Below, in pieces: positions 1 to 8,262 of a stretch of DNA of 64,000 nucleotides. The notes beneath the pieces were generated by a model, which was not told where the DNA came from, did no database searches, and saw only the letters and a list, made by a program, of their open reading frames with translations. Each line of letters opens with the position of its first letter. Position 1 is the stretch's first letter. The DNA lies in the NCBI GenBank assembly GCA_000023405.1, contig CP001643.1, forward strand, positions 682,001 to 746,000. The letters run 5' to 3'. Origin of the DNA: Brachybacterium faecium DSM 4810 (GTDB lineage Bacteria > Actinomycetota > Actinomycetes > Actinomycetales > Dermabacteraceae). Position numbers and translations under genes: made by a program.

Positions 1-1224
1 GTCCCGCTCGACCACGCCGACCCCACCGGCGCCCGGATCGAGGTGTTCGCCCGCGTGGTCACCGCGGACGGCGGCGAGGACCGCCCCTACCTGGTGTTCC
101 TGCAGGGCGGTCCCGGCTCCGAGTCGCCGCGCCCGCTCGAGGCCTCCTCGCCCGGCTGGCTCTCGCGGGCGCTGCGCGAGCACCGTGTGGTGATGCTCGA
201 CCAGCGCGGCACCGGCCGCTCCACCCCCGTCGGACCCGACACCGCCCTGCCCGAGGGCGCGGGGGCGCCGACGCTGCGGGAGGCGACCGCGCAGCAGCAG
301 GCCCGCTACCTCACCCACTTCCGGGCCGACGCGATCGTGGCGGACGCCGAGCTGCTGCGCGAGCACCTCGGCGTGGAGAGCTGGGCGCTGCTGGGGCAGT
401 CCTTCGGCGGCTTCACCACCCTGCGCTACCTCAGCACCGCGGCGAGCAGCGTCTCGACCGCGCTGTTCACCGGCGGCCTGCCGACGGTCGGGCCCGGGAT
501 GGACGAGGTCTACACCACCACCTGGCACGGGATGATCGAGCGCAGCGAGCGGTTCTGGGCCCGCTTCCCCGGGGACCGCGACCGCTTCCGCCGCCTCGCC
601 GACGCGGCGGACGCGGGCCGGCTCCGGCTGCCGGACGGCCAGCGCGTCGGCGTCGAGCGGCTGCGGCGGCTCGGACACCTGCTCGGCGCCTCCCAGGGCG
701 CGGAGCGACTCCACTACCTGCTGGACCTCGACCCCGCCTCGCCCGCCTTCGCCCACGACCTCGCCGCCGCGCTGCCCTTCGGGGGCCGCAACCCGCTGTA
801 CGCGGTGATCCACGAGAGCTGCTGGGCCGACGGGGTCGCCACCCGCTGGGCGGCCGACCGCACGCAGCCGCAGCAGGTGCGGGAGGATCCGACGCTCCTG
901 GCCGGCGAGCACATCCACCGCAGCCTCTTCGCGGAGGACCCGGAGCTCGCGGTGTGGGCGGAGGCCGCGGATCTCCTCGCCGCGCACGAGTGGCCGACGC
1001 TCTACGACGCCGACGCGCTGCGCGCCGCGGACGTCCCCGGCGCCGCCGCGGTCTACTACGACGACGCCTACGTGCCGCGCGAGCACTCGATGGCCACCGC
1101 CGCGCTGCTCCCGCGCCTGCGCACCTGGGTCACCAGCGAGTACGAGCACAACGGCCTGCGCGCGAGCGGGGAGGGCGTGCTCGACCACCTCCTCGACCTC
1201 GCCGCGGGCCGCCGCGCCGCCTGA
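1..1224 (+). CDS. Alpha/beta hydrolase, proline iminopeptidase-like (5' end outside window)
   Basis: Open from the first base, so the true start lies left of the window; 407 residues are visible. A QGGPG motif at visible residues 35-39 matches the oxyanion-hole HGGPG signature of prolyl aminopeptidases. The nucleophile elbow GQSFGG carries Ser134, and REHS near the C-terminus carries the likely catalytic His362, with acidic residues just before it. The family removes N-terminal proline or hydrolyses related amides. No signal peptide can be judged because the N-terminus is missing. The downstream gene is convergent, 21 bp away. Family is clear; exact substrate is inference. Confidence 0.85.
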   Translation, partial: VPLDHADPTGARIEVFARVVTADGGEDRPYLVFLQGGPGSESPRPLEASSPGWLSRALREHRVVMLDQRGTGRSTPVGPDTALPEGAGAPTLREATAQQQARYLTHFRADAIVADAELLREHLGVESWALLGQSFGGFTTLRYLSTAASSVSTALFTGGLPTVGPGMDEVYTTTWHGMIERSERFWARFPGDRDRFRRLADAADAGRLRLPDGQRVGVERLRRLGHLLGASQGAERLHYLLDLDPASPAFAHDLAAALPFGGRNPLYAVIHESCWADGVATRWAADRTQPQQVREDPTLLAGEHIHRSLFAEDPELAVWAEAADLLAAHEWPTLYDADALRAADVPGAAAVYYDDAYVPREHSMATAALLPRLRTWVTSEYEHNGLRASGEGVLDHLLDLAAGRRAA

Positions 1225-1245
1225 GAGGTCCGCGCCTGCCCGCGC

Positions 1246-2226
1246 TCAGGCGTCGGCGACGAGGCGGAAGCCCTTGTTGCCGCTCGCGTCCTCCGCGGCG
1301 GTGGAGGAGCGGGCCGCGACCCGGTACCGGTTGCAGTACGAGTCGTGGCAGAGGTACGAGCCGCCGCGCATCACCCGCACGTCCCCGGTCAGGGAGGCGG
1401 CGCTGCCCGTCGTCCAGCGGTCGCTGCACCACTCCCAGACGTTGCCGGCCACCTCGTACAGTCCGAAGCCGTTGGGCGGGAAGGACCGCACCGGGGCGGT
1501 GCCCAGGTGGCCGTCCTCGAGGGTGTTGCGCACCGGGAAGGCGCCCTGCCAGATGTTGCAGCGGTGCTCGCCGCCGGGGGTGAGCTCCTCGCCCCAGGCG
1601 TAGCGGGCCTGGTCGAGACCGCCGCGGGCGGCCTTCTCCCATTCGGCCTCGGTGGGCAGGCGCATCCCGCACCAGCGGGCGAATGCCTCGGCGTCGCGCA
1701 GCGAGACGTGCACGACGGGATGGTCCTCGCGGCCCGCGAGCGTGGAGCCGGGCCCCTCGGGATGGTCCCAGCGCGCCCCCTCGACCGCGCGCCACCACGG
1801 GGTGCCCGGCGGTTTGCGGCTCGCGCGGCGCAGCTCCTTCTCCAGCAGCGCCCCGAACACGAACGACCAGCCGAACTCCTCGGCCTCGGTGACGTATCCG
1901 GTCTCCGCGACGAACGCCGCGAACTCGGCAGTGGTCACGCACGTGGCGTCGATGCGGAAGGCGGGCACCTCGACGGTGCGCACGGGGGATTCGCCGTCCC
2001 CTGGGTTGCGGTCGGGATCCTCGGTGCCCATCCGGAACGGCCCGGCCTCGACGAGCACCGTGCGCTCGGCCCGGGCGCGCACCTGTGCCGTCGGCGCGGC
2101 GAGGGCGGCGAGCCCGCGGGTCGAGGCGTCGTCGGCGCCCGTCGGGGTGGGGTCCATCGCGCCGAGCTCGGCCCGGCCGGCCGCGCAGCAGGACGGTGCC
2201 GGGTCGGCGGAGGCTGCGCCGTTCAT
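1246..2226 (-). CDS. Formylglycine-generating enzyme (sulfatase-modifying factor, SUMF1/FGE family)
   Basis: 326 residues. The C-terminal GGSYLCHDSYCNRYRVAARS block carries Cys293 and Cys298 with the 5-residue spacing of the copper-binding active-site pair in true FGEs; this separates it from EgtB/PvdO-like relatives that lack the pair. WRAVEGARWDHPEG, LPTEAEWEKAARGG and VAGNVWEW are further family signatures. FGE oxidises the Cys of a CxPxR motif in sulfatases to formylglycine. The start ATG overlaps the stop of the upstream ribokinase gene as ATGA, so the two are translationally coupled. A second Met at residue 24 is an alternative start. A matching sulfatase lies at 17851-19341. Confidence 0.92.
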   Translation of the reverse strand: MNGAASADPAPSCCAAGRAELGAMDPTPTGADDASTRGLAALAAPTAQVRARAERTVLVEAGPFRMGTEDPDRNPGDGESPVRTVEVPAFRIDATCVTTAEFAAFVAETGYVTEAEEFGWSFVFGALLEKELRRASRKPPGTPWWRAVEGARWDHPEGPGSTLAGREDHPVVHVSLRDAEAFARWCGMRLPTEAEWEKAARGGLDQARYAWGEELTPGGEHRCNIWQGAFPVRNTLEDGHLGTAPVRSFPPNGFGLYEVAGNVWEWCSDRWTTGSAASLTGDVRVMRGGSYLCHDSYCNRYRVAARSSTAAEDASGNKGFRLVADA

Positions 2227-3152
2227 GCCGGCACCTCCTCGTCCAGCATTCTCTGCGCCTCGTCGGCCGAGGGGATGCTCGGCGAGGCGCCGCGCCGGGT
2301 CACCGCGAGGGCCCCGGCCGCGCCGGCCCGTCGGACGGCGGAGGGGAGGTCCTCCCCGTCGGCCAGCGCCGCGGCGAGGAAGCCGGCGAAGGCGTCCCCC
2401 GCGGCGGTGGAGTCCACCACGGTGACCGGGTGCGGCGGGATCTCGTGCACCTCCTGCGCGGTGACCAGCACGCTGCCGGCCCCGGCGAGGGTGATCAGCG
2501 CGGCCCGGGTGCCGCGTGCGAGGAACCACCGCCCGGCGCGGACGGCCCCCTCGCGATCGCGCACGGGCATGCCCGTGAGCAGCGCGGCCTCGGTCTCGTT
2601 GGGGGTGACCACGTCCAGCAGCGGCCAGATCGCGGGGTCCAGCTCGGCGGCGGGCGCCGGGTCGAGCACCACGGTCAGGCCCTGCTCATGGGCGGCGCGG
2701 ATCGCGTGCAGCGTCTCGGGCAGCGGGGTCTCGAGCTGGGTGAGCAGCACCCCGGCGTCATCGTCGAGCGCCTCGTCGATCTGTGCGGTGCTCAGGGCGC
2801 TGTTCGCGAGCGGCACCATGACGATGTCGTTCTCCCCGGCGCCGTCCACGCGGATGTGTGCGACACCGGTCTGGCCCGGCACGGTGCGCAGATGCGTGAG
2901 GTCCACGCCGGCCTCGCCGAGCCCGTCACGCACCACCGGGGCGAACATGTCCTCGCCCACGCACCCCACGAAGCGCGCCTGCGCTCCCGCGCGGGCCGCG
3001 GCCACCGCCTGGTTCGCGCCCTTGCCGCCCATCACCAGGGAGAAGGAGTCGCCCAGGAGGGTCTCGCCGGGCTGCGGCAGGCGCTGGGAGAAGCTCGTGA
3101 CGTCCACGGTGGCGGAGCCGACCACCAGCACCGGGGCGGGGCGTGCGGGCAT
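2223..3152 (-). CDS. rbsK: Ribokinase (PfkB family)
   Basis: 309 residues, normal length for ribokinase. The N-terminal VGSATVDVTSF strand, the MGGKGANQAVAAARAG substrate-binding motif near residues 39-54 and the C-terminal STAAGDAFAGF motif with the catalytic Asp are all present. The enzyme phosphorylates ribose, or a close sugar or nucleoside, at the 5-hydroxyl using ATP. It is the first gene of a two-gene unit with FGE (4-bp stop/start overlap). No ribose transporter is adjacent; the MFS gene upstream on the same strand ends 47 bp away. Ribokinase is the best call but substrate is not proven by sequence alone. Confidence 0.85.
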   Translation of the reverse strand: MPARPAPVLVVGSATVDVTSFSQRLPQPGETLLGDSFSLVMGGKGANQAVAAARAGAQARFVGCVGEDMFAPVVRDGLGEAGVDLTHLRTVPGQTGVAHIRVDGAGENDIVMVPLANSALSTAQIDEALDDDAGVLLTQLETPLPETLHAIRAAHEQGLTVVLDPAPAAELDPAIWPLLDVVTPNETEAALLTGMPVRDREGAVRAGRWFLARGTRAALITLAGAGSVLVTAQEVHEIPPHPVTVVDSTAAGDAFAGFLAAALADGEDLPSAVRRAGAAGALAVTRRGASPSIPSADEAQRMLDEEVPA

Positions 3153-3199
3153 CGTGTCTCCTCCGTCGTCGGGCGCGGCCGGGGTGCCGCGCGCAGCAC

Positions 3200-4489
3200 T
3201 CACGGTAGCCGCTGACCGCCCGCCTCGAGGACGTCGTCGTCGAGCTGGAGCTGTGCGTCCCCGTGCGCGGCCCGCTGCTCGGCCGCGTCCCGGGCGATCC
3301 GGCGGCGCCGCGCCTGCACCCAGCCCGCGGTGAACACCAGCGCCGCGAGCAGCAGCACGGTGGTCATCAGCGCGATGACCACGGTGAAGGTGGTCTGCAG
3401 CGAGGCGAGGGAGAGCAGCGCGCTCGAGGTGATGATGCCCAGCGCGTTCGCGGTGCGCAGCTGCGCGAAGACCTCGGCCCGATGTTCGGGGGCGACGAGG
3501 GCGTCGAGCGCGAGCGAGTAGTAGGTCGCCAGCGGCGCGAGGACCGCCCCTACCAGCAGTGCGCCGATCATGGTCGCGGGCACCGACTGGCCGAAGCCGA
3601 CCGCCGCCACGCCGAGCGCCGTCACCGCCAGCCAGGCGAGCACGGTGCGCCGGCGCGGCACCCGGTTGCGCACGCTCACCCAGAGCCCGCCGAGGATCGA
3701 GGTGACGCACAGGGCGATCGGGAAGACCACGCCCCAGGTGGCCGGCATCCCGAAGGAGACCGCCATCGAGACCGCCCCGATCTCGATCGCGGCGATCGAG
3801 GCGGAGCCGGCCGCACCGCACACGAGCCACAGCAGGATGCTCGGGGTCAGGCGCAGGCGGCTGCGCACACGGTCGGGCCCGGGCGCGGTGGCGGTGGGGA
3901 TGCGGGGCAGCAGGAACATCGGGCCCATCCCCAGCAGCACCATCGCCCACACCGCCGCCTGCGGGGAGAGGGTCCCGAGGGCCGCGGCGAGCACGGGAGA
4001 GGCGACGAAGGCGACCTCGTTGAGCGTCGCCGCGACGCCCAGCGCCCGGGGCAGGCGCCCCGCGGGCACCAGATGGTTCAGCACCGCGCGCAGCGTGCCG
4101 AAGGCGGCGCCGTTGACGAGGCCCGCGAACGCGGCGCCGACCACGACCAGCGGGAACGGGGCGTGCAGCCCGGCGAGCACCGCGATCCCGATGAGGGCGA
4201 GGGTGCGCAGGCCGATCAGGCCGCGCACGAACGGCACGGGCGCATGGCGCCGTCCCAGGCGTGTGATCGGCACGGCGCCGATCACCTGCGCGATGGTCAT
4301 CGCGAGCATCATCGCCGCACCGCTGGAGGCGTCGCCGGTCAGCGGCAGGGCGATGAGCGAGAAGGCGATCGGCGCCGCGGCCTGCGGCACGGTGAAGGTC
4401 CCGTAGGAGACGAACCAGCGCAGGAGGGGTCCGCGAGCGGGCGCGGTCGGGGCCTGCGAGGTGGGGGTGGGGGCGGCGAGACCGGCCAT
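3200..4489 (-). CDS. Major facilitator superfamily transporter
   Basis: 429 residues with about 12 hydrophobic segments. The loop RLGRRHAPVPFVRG after the second segment fits the MFS motif A position. The C-terminal tail (about 35 residues) is charged and cytoplasmic. The ATG was chosen because a near-perfect Shine-Dalgarno, AAGGAGGT, lies 6 nt upstream. It is divergent from an XRE-cupin regulator and the promoter region holds two copies of an operator-like 18-mer, one over the -10 and one over the -35. Such pairs are typical of efflux or sugar/amino-acid uptake under direct repression. Substrate unknown. Confidence 0.85.
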   Translation of the reverse strand: MAGLAAPTPTSQAPTAPARGPLLRWFVSYGTFTVPQAAAPIAFSLIALPLTGDASSGAAMMLAMTIAQVIGAVPITRLGRRHAPVPFVRGLIGLRTLALIGIAVLAGLHAPFPLVVVGAAFAGLVNGAAFGTLRAVLNHLVPAGRLPRALGVAATLNEVAFVASPVLAAALGTLSPQAAVWAMVLLGMGPMFLLPRIPTATAPGPDRVRSRLRLTPSILLWLVCGAAGSASIAAIEIGAVSMAVSFGMPATWGVVFPIALCVTSILGGLWVSVRNRVPRRRTVLAWLAVTALGVAAVGFGQSVPATMIGALLVGAVLAPLATYYSLALDALVAPEHRAEVFAQLRTANALGIITSSALLSLASLQTTFTVVIALMTTVLLLAALVFTAGWVQARRRRIARDAAEQRAAHGDAQLQLDDDVLEAGGQRLP

Positions 4490-4585
4490 GGGGGACCTCC
4501 TTCGAAGCACAGGGGGAGCACGGGCGGCACCGGGCGGGCGGTGCAGGACGGGGTCGGTGCGGGCGCCTCCGCGCCACCGCACCTC

Positions 4586-4631
4586 TGCGCAACATAGTGC
4601 GCACTCGCGGTGGTGCGCAATATAGTGCCCG
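4586..4631. promoter_or_regulatory. Twin operator and promoter region between MFS and XRE-cupin genes
   Basis: Two related 18-mers, TGCGCAACATAGTGCGCA (4586-4603) and TGCGCAATATAGTGCCCG (4614-4631), start 28 bp apart. For the leftward MFS gene a -35-like TTGCGC (4620-4615) and -10-like TATGTT (4596-4591) are separated by 18 bp, so copy 1 covers the -10 and copy 2 the -35. A rightward -10-like TAGGCT lies at 4642-4647, placing copy 2 over its -35. The likely ligand is the adjacent XRE protein. Confidence 0.6.
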
Positions 4632-4700
4632 TCACTCTCGCTAGGCTTCGTCGCATCGGCATGCGCAGAAGGCCGACGAGCAGGCACGAGGAGGAGCGGC

Positions 4701-5273
4701 ATGAGCGGTGGGATGCGACCCGCGGTGGTCGAGCAGCTCGGGGAGCGGATCCGGGCCGCACGCCAGGAGCTCGAGCTGAGCGTCGGCGCGCTCGCCGAGC
4801 GCAGCGACGTCTCCCGCCGCATGCTCACCCAGATCGAGCTGGGGCAGGCGAACCCCTCGGTCGCGATCCTCGACCGGATCGCCGCGGGCCTGGGCACGAC
4901 CTTCGCCGCGCTCATGGGGGTGGGGGCGGATGCCCCGCCGGACGGCGTCGAGATCTGGTCCACCGATCACGGCAGCTGGGCGGTGCTGCTGGACGCGATC
5001 GACGACGGCGGCGTCTCGGTCGAGACCTGGAAGTGGAAGCTCGTGGGCGAGGACGTCTACGAGGGCGCGCCCGGCGGGGCCGCCGGCAGGATCATGCTGC
5101 ACGTCATCGAGGGCTCCCTCGAGACGGAGGAGGGGGCGCCCTGGCGCGTCATCGAGGCCGGCGGCTCGCATCGTTCGCCGGCCGGGGGCGTGCGCCGCTA
5201 TCGCGCCCGGGACGGCGGGGTGGCCGTCTTCCTCTCCGTCGCGGTGCTCCCGCGCGCCCGCGGCGAGCACTGA
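4701..5273 (+). CDS. XRE-family transcriptional regulator with C-terminal cupin-like domain
   Basis: 190 residues. Residues about 10-66 form a Cro/C1-type helix-turn-helix (LGERIRAARQELELSVGAL, then SRRMLTQIELGQANPS, typical of this family). Residues about 85-185 fit the small beta-barrel cupin found in XRE-cupin regulators, which usually binds a small effector. GAGGAGGAG upstream gives a strong ribosome binding site. It is divergent from the MFS transporter and both promoters contain copies of the same 18-bp element, so local autoregulation and control of the transporter are likely. Effector is unknown. Confidence 0.88.
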   Translation: MSGGMRPAVVEQLGERIRAARQELELSVGALAERSDVSRRMLTQIELGQANPSVAILDRIAAGLGTTFAALMGVGADAPPDGVEIWSTDHGSWAVLLDAIDDGGVSVETWKWKLVGEDVYEGAPGGAAGRIMLHVIEGSLETEEGAPWRVIEAGGSHRSPAGGVRRYRARDGGVAVFLSVAVLPRARGEH

Positions 5274-5377
5274 CCGGACGGTCCGACCCCTCGCCGAGAC
5301 GCGGGGTCGCGGGCGTAGCCTCGAATCACGAGAGGCCCGGCCCGGGGCCCGCCCGGGCATGGCGAGAGGAGATCGGC

Positions 5378-6121
5378 ATGACCGTTCGACGCGGACTCTG
5401 GACACGCACGGCGGCGCTCGCCGCCGGCACGATGCTCGCCCTGGGAGCCGCCGGCTGCGGAGCCGCCGACGACGGCGACACCGACACCGACGCTCCCGAC
5501 ACCTCGGCCAGCGACACCGACGACGGCGGAGCCGACGAGGGCACGGCCGACGACGGCGCCGCGGATGACAGCAGCGACGACGGCGGCGCGGATGACAGCA
5601 GCGACGACGGCGGCGCGGATGACAGCAGCGACGACGGCGGTGCGACCGACGACAGCAGCGATGCCTCCGCCGACGACTACGGCCCCGACACCGACCTGCG
5701 CACCGACGCCCCGCCGGTGGCCGCCGCGGACGCCGTGCAGACCGCGCAGCAGGAGGTCGGCGACGGCATCCTCCACGCGGTCGAGCTCGACTACGACGAG
5801 GACGACGCCGCCTGGCAGTGGGACGTGAAGATCCTCGCCGGCTCCACCGATCACAAGGTCATCATCGACGCGGTCAGCGGCGACGTGGTCGCCGACGAGA
5901 GCGAGGAGACCGACGACCAGGAGCAGGCCGTGGACCTCGAGGACCCGATGACCTACGACGACGCCCTCGAGAAGGCCACGGCGGAGGTCGACGGCGAGCT
6001 GCGCGGCTGGAAGCTCGAGTACGACGACGGCATGATCCAGTACCAGTTCGACCTCACCTCCGGGGCCGATGAGCAGGAGGTCACCGTCGACGCCGAGACC
6101 GGCGACGTCACCGTCGACTGA
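5378..6121 (+). CDS. PepSY-like lipoprotein with Asp/Ser/Gly-rich linker
   Basis: 247 residues. A signal peptide with two Arg near the start runs to Cys27 in LALGAAGC, a lipobox-like site lacking the usual Leu at -3. Residues about 30-100 are an extremely acidic Asp/Ser/Gly linker containing three 27-bp tandem repeats. The remainder holds two PepSY-like units; each ends in a repeated phrase (DAVSGDVVAD, DAETGDVTVD). The protein is expected on the outer face of the cell membrane. PepSY units are linked to protease inhibition or to sensing at the wall; the exact role here is unknown. GAGGAG precedes the ATG. Confidence 0.8.
   Translation: MTVRRGLWTRTAALAAGTMLALGAAGCGAADDGDTDTDAPDTSASDTDDGGADEGTADDGAADDSSDDGGADDSSDDGGADDSSDDGGATDDSSDASADDYGPDTDLRTDAPPVAAADAVQTAQQEVGDGILHAVELDYDEDDAAWQWDVKILAGSTDHKVIIDAVSGDVVADESEETDDQEQAVDLEDPMTYDDALEKATAEVDGELRGWKLEYDDGMIQYQFDLTSGADEQEVTVDAETGDVTVD
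5561..5641 (+). repeat. Three 27-bp tandem repeats inside the lipoprotein gene
   Basis: Units at 5561-5587, 5588-5614 and 5615-5641 are identical except for the last base of the third, followed by a degenerate fourth. Each encodes nine residues, ADDSSDDGG. The near-identity at DNA level suggests recent slippage and a length-variable linker. Confidence 0.9.
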
Positions 6122-6185
6122 CCTCCTCCGCGCGCCATACCGGGAAGATCGGGCGTTTCGGGTCGACTCGGGGCGAGCCTGGCGG

Positions 6186-6191
6186 CACACT
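6186..6191 (+). promoter_or_regulatory. -10-like hexamer CACACT, 6 nt before a start codon
   Basis: CACACT followed by exactly 6 nt and ATG (6198). Same spacing as the other leaderless candidates in the window, though the first base departs from the TANNNT consensus. Confidence 0.35.
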
Positions 6192-6197
6192 GAACAG

Positions 6198-6605
6198 ATG
6201 GATCCGAGGGAGCAGCCGCAGCTCGCCTGGCGCGAGGAGATCGACGACGCCGAGGTGTCGGTGCTCCATGCCGCCGCCTTCGATCACGCGGTCGAGCACG
6301 AGCCCTGGGGCGAGCGGCTCGAGCGCCACTCCCTGGGCTGGGTCACCGCCCGCTGCGGCGGGGAGCTGGTGGGCTTCTGCAACGTCGTCTCCGACGGCGG
6401 GCGCCACGCGTTCCTCGTCGACACTGCGGTGCGCCCCGACCGGCAGGGCACCGGGATCGGCCGCGAGCTGGTGCATCGCGCGATCGAGGAGTGCCGTGCG
6501 AGCCCGGCCCGCTGGCTGCACGTGGACTTCGAGATCGACCTGGGCCCCTTCTCGATGACCGACGGCCTGTTCCGCCGCAGCACCGCGGGCATCCTCGAGC
6601 TGTGA
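6198..6605 (+). CDS. GNAT-family N-acetyltransferase
   Basis: 135 residues. The acetyl-CoA-binding P-loop RPDRQGTGIGRELV (about residues 79-92) follows a beta strand FLVDTAV, as in the GNAT core. The C-terminal LHVDFEIDLGPF and FRRSTAGILEL segments complete a short GNAT domain. The family transfers acetyl groups to small amines or protein N-termini; the substrate cannot be read from sequence. No clear Shine-Dalgarno precedes the ATG; a -10-like hexamer sits 6 nt upstream. The next gene begins 5 bp downstream and is probably cotranscribed. Confidence 0.88.
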   Translation: MDPREQPQLAWREEIDDAEVSVLHAAAFDHAVEHEPWGERLERHSLGWVTARCGGELVGFCNVVSDGGRHAFLVDTAVRPDRQGTGIGRELVHRAIEECRASPARWLHVDFEIDLGPFSMTDGLFRRSTAGILEL

Positions 6606-6609
6606 CGCC

Positions 6610-7368
6610 ATGACCGACACCGCCCCCGCGCTCACCCTGGCCGTCGCCGGCGCGACCGGCACCCTCGGCCGGCAGGTCGTGCGCCTCGCCCGCGAACAGG
6701 GCAACCAGGTGCGCGAGATCGCCCGCTCCCGCGGCGTCGACGTGCTCACCGGCGACGGCCTCGCGGAGGCGCTCGCCGGAGCGGACGCGCTCATCGAATG
6801 CCTCAAGCCGCCGCAGCTCGACGACACCGCCGGCGCCTGGTACGAGGACGCCGCCCGCAGCCTCGGCCGTCACGCCGCGGCCGCCGGCGTGCCCCGCACC
6901 GTCGCGATCTCCATCGTCGGCATCGAGCACATGCAGGACTACGGCTTCTACCGCGCCCAGCGCGCCCATGAGCAGGCGGTGCGCGAGCACTGCCCCGGGC
7001 CGGTGCTCGTGCGCGCCACGCAGTTCCACGACTTCATCGGCCAGCAGCTGCGCGAGGTGGGCGACCACCTCGAGATCATGGAGGCACCCTCCCAACCCGT
7101 CGACCCCCGCGCCGTCGCCGCACTGCTGCTCGCGCAGGCCGTCGCCGCAAACCCGGCCCCGCTCACCCAGATCGCCGGGCCGCAGCCTGAGCGGACCCTC
7201 GACCAGGCCCGGCGCCTGCTCGCCGCCCGCGGTGACGCGCGTGAGGTGGTCGGCGTCCCCGCGAGCGAGTCGATGACCCGCGGCGGCATGCTCCCCGGCC
7301 CCGAGGCGCTCCGGGCCGGGCCGACCTACGACGAGTGGCTCCTGGAGACCGGCGCCACACCCCACTAG
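6610..7368 (+). CDS. NAD(P)-binding NmrA/SDR-like protein
   Basis: 252 residues. The N-terminal AVAGATGTLGRQVVRLA is a Rossmann fold with the GxxGxxG spacing of atypical short-chain dehydrogenases (NmrA, NAD(P)H-binding family). The VAISIVGIEH segment and a following YRAQRAHEQAV replace the classical YxxxK motif; the Tyr-x3-Ala arrangement suggests binding or sensing rather than standard SDR catalysis. The gene follows the GNAT gene by 4 nt, and its stop codon lies inside the -10-like element of the next gene. Confidence 0.82.
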   Translation: MTDTAPALTLAVAGATGTLGRQVVRLAREQGNQVREIARSRGVDVLTGDGLAEALAGADALIECLKPPQLDDTAGAWYEDAARSLGRHAAAAGVPRTVAISIVGIEHMQDYGFYRAQRAHEQAVREHCPGPVLVRATQFHDFIGQQLREVGDHLEIMEAPSQPVDPRAVAALLLAQAVAANPAPLTQIAGPQPERTLDQARRLLAARGDAREVVGVPASESMTRGGMLPGPEALRAGPTYDEWLLETGATPH

Positions 7369-7371
7369 GCT
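7366..7371 (+). promoter_or_regulatory. -10-like TAGGCT, leaderless signature
   Basis: TAGGCT then exactly 6 nt then the ATG of the aldo/keto reductase (7378). The hexamer overlaps the upstream stop codon TAG. Confidence 0.5.
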
Positions 7372-7377
7372 CGAGGC

Positions 7378-8262
7378 ATGAGTGCACCCACCCGCCGCCT
7401 CGGCTCCCTGACCGTCTCCGCCCTCGGACTGGGCGCCATGCCGCTGTCGATGGGGCGCGGCGAACCCGCCCCGCACGAGCGCGCCATGGCCACCGTCCAC
7501 GCCGCTCTCGACGCCGGCATCACCCTGCTCGACACCGCCGACATCTACGCCCCCAGCTGGGACACCATGGGGCACAACGAGCAGATCGTCGCCGAGGCGC
7601 TGCGCAGCTGGGACGGGGACCGCTCGCAGGTGGCGGTCGCCACCAAGGGCGGCATCACACGCTCGGCCGAGGGCGGCGGCCGCGACGGCTCCGCCGCCTA
7701 CCTCCGCTCCGCCCTCGAGGCCTCGCTGGCGGCGCTCGACACCGACGCGGTGGACCTCTATTACTGGCACCGCCCGGACCGCAGCATCCGCTACGCCGCG
7801 GGGGTCGAGGCGCTCGCCGTCCTGCAGCAGGAGGGCCTGATCCGCGAGATCGGCATCTCCAACGCGAACGTCGAGGAGATCGACGTGGCGCGCGACGTGC
7901 TGGGCGAGGGCGGTCTCGCGGCCGTGCAGAACGAGTTCTCGCCCACCTTCTTCCACACCAGCCGCCACGAGCTCGAGCACTGCGCCGAGCACGGCATCGC
8001 CTTCGTGCCCTGGTCGCCGCTGGGCGGCACCGGCGGCGGCGCGGCCGCGGTGGGGGAGCGGTTCCCGCAGATCCAGCGGATCGCGGAAGCCCACGCCGTC
8101 AGCCCCCAGCAGGTGGTCCTCGCCTGGGAGCTGGCACTGGGCGAGCACGTGATCCCGATCCCGGGCGCGAGCCGCCCCGAGTCGATCACGGATTCTGCGC
8201 AGGCGATGGCGCTCGAGCTCAGCGACGTGGACCTCACCGAGCTGAACCAGATCATCGCCTGA
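7378..8262 (+). CDS. Aldo/keto reductase
   Basis: 294 residues. The TIM-barrel family pattern is intact: LLDTADIYAP carries the catalytic Asp and Tyr, ATKGG the Lys, and YYWHRPD the His. The C-terminal IPIPGASRPESI segment binds the NADPH phosphate. The family reduces aldehydes and ketones with NADPH; the specific substrate is unknown. Transcription likely starts at the ATG itself, given TAGGCT 6 nt upstream and no Shine-Dalgarno. Confidence 0.93.
   Translation: MSAPTRRLGSLTVSALGLGAMPLSMGRGEPAPHERAMATVHAALDAGITLLDTADIYAPSWDTMGHNEQIVAEALRSWDGDRSQVAVATKGGITRSAEGGGRDGSAAYLRSALEASLAALDTDAVDLYYWHRPDRSIRYAAGVEALAVLQQEGLIREIGISNANVEEIDVARDVLGEGGLAAVQNEFSPTFFHTSRHELEHCAEHGIAFVPWSPLGGTGGGAAAVGERFPQIQRIAEAHAVSPQQVVLAWELALGEHVIPIPGASRPESITDSAQAMALELSDVDLTELNQIIA

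Noticed and set aside
1345..3333. 662-codon plus-strand reading frame opposite the FGE and ribokinase genes
   Set aside because: Antisense shadow of two well-recognised genes; composition is Arg/Ala/Gly/Pro noise with no domain. Such long shadows are common at this GC content.
5198..6190. 330-codon minus-strand frame with repeated Val/Ala/Ile segments
   Set aside because: Antisense to the lipoprotein tandem repeats; the repeats explain its regular look.
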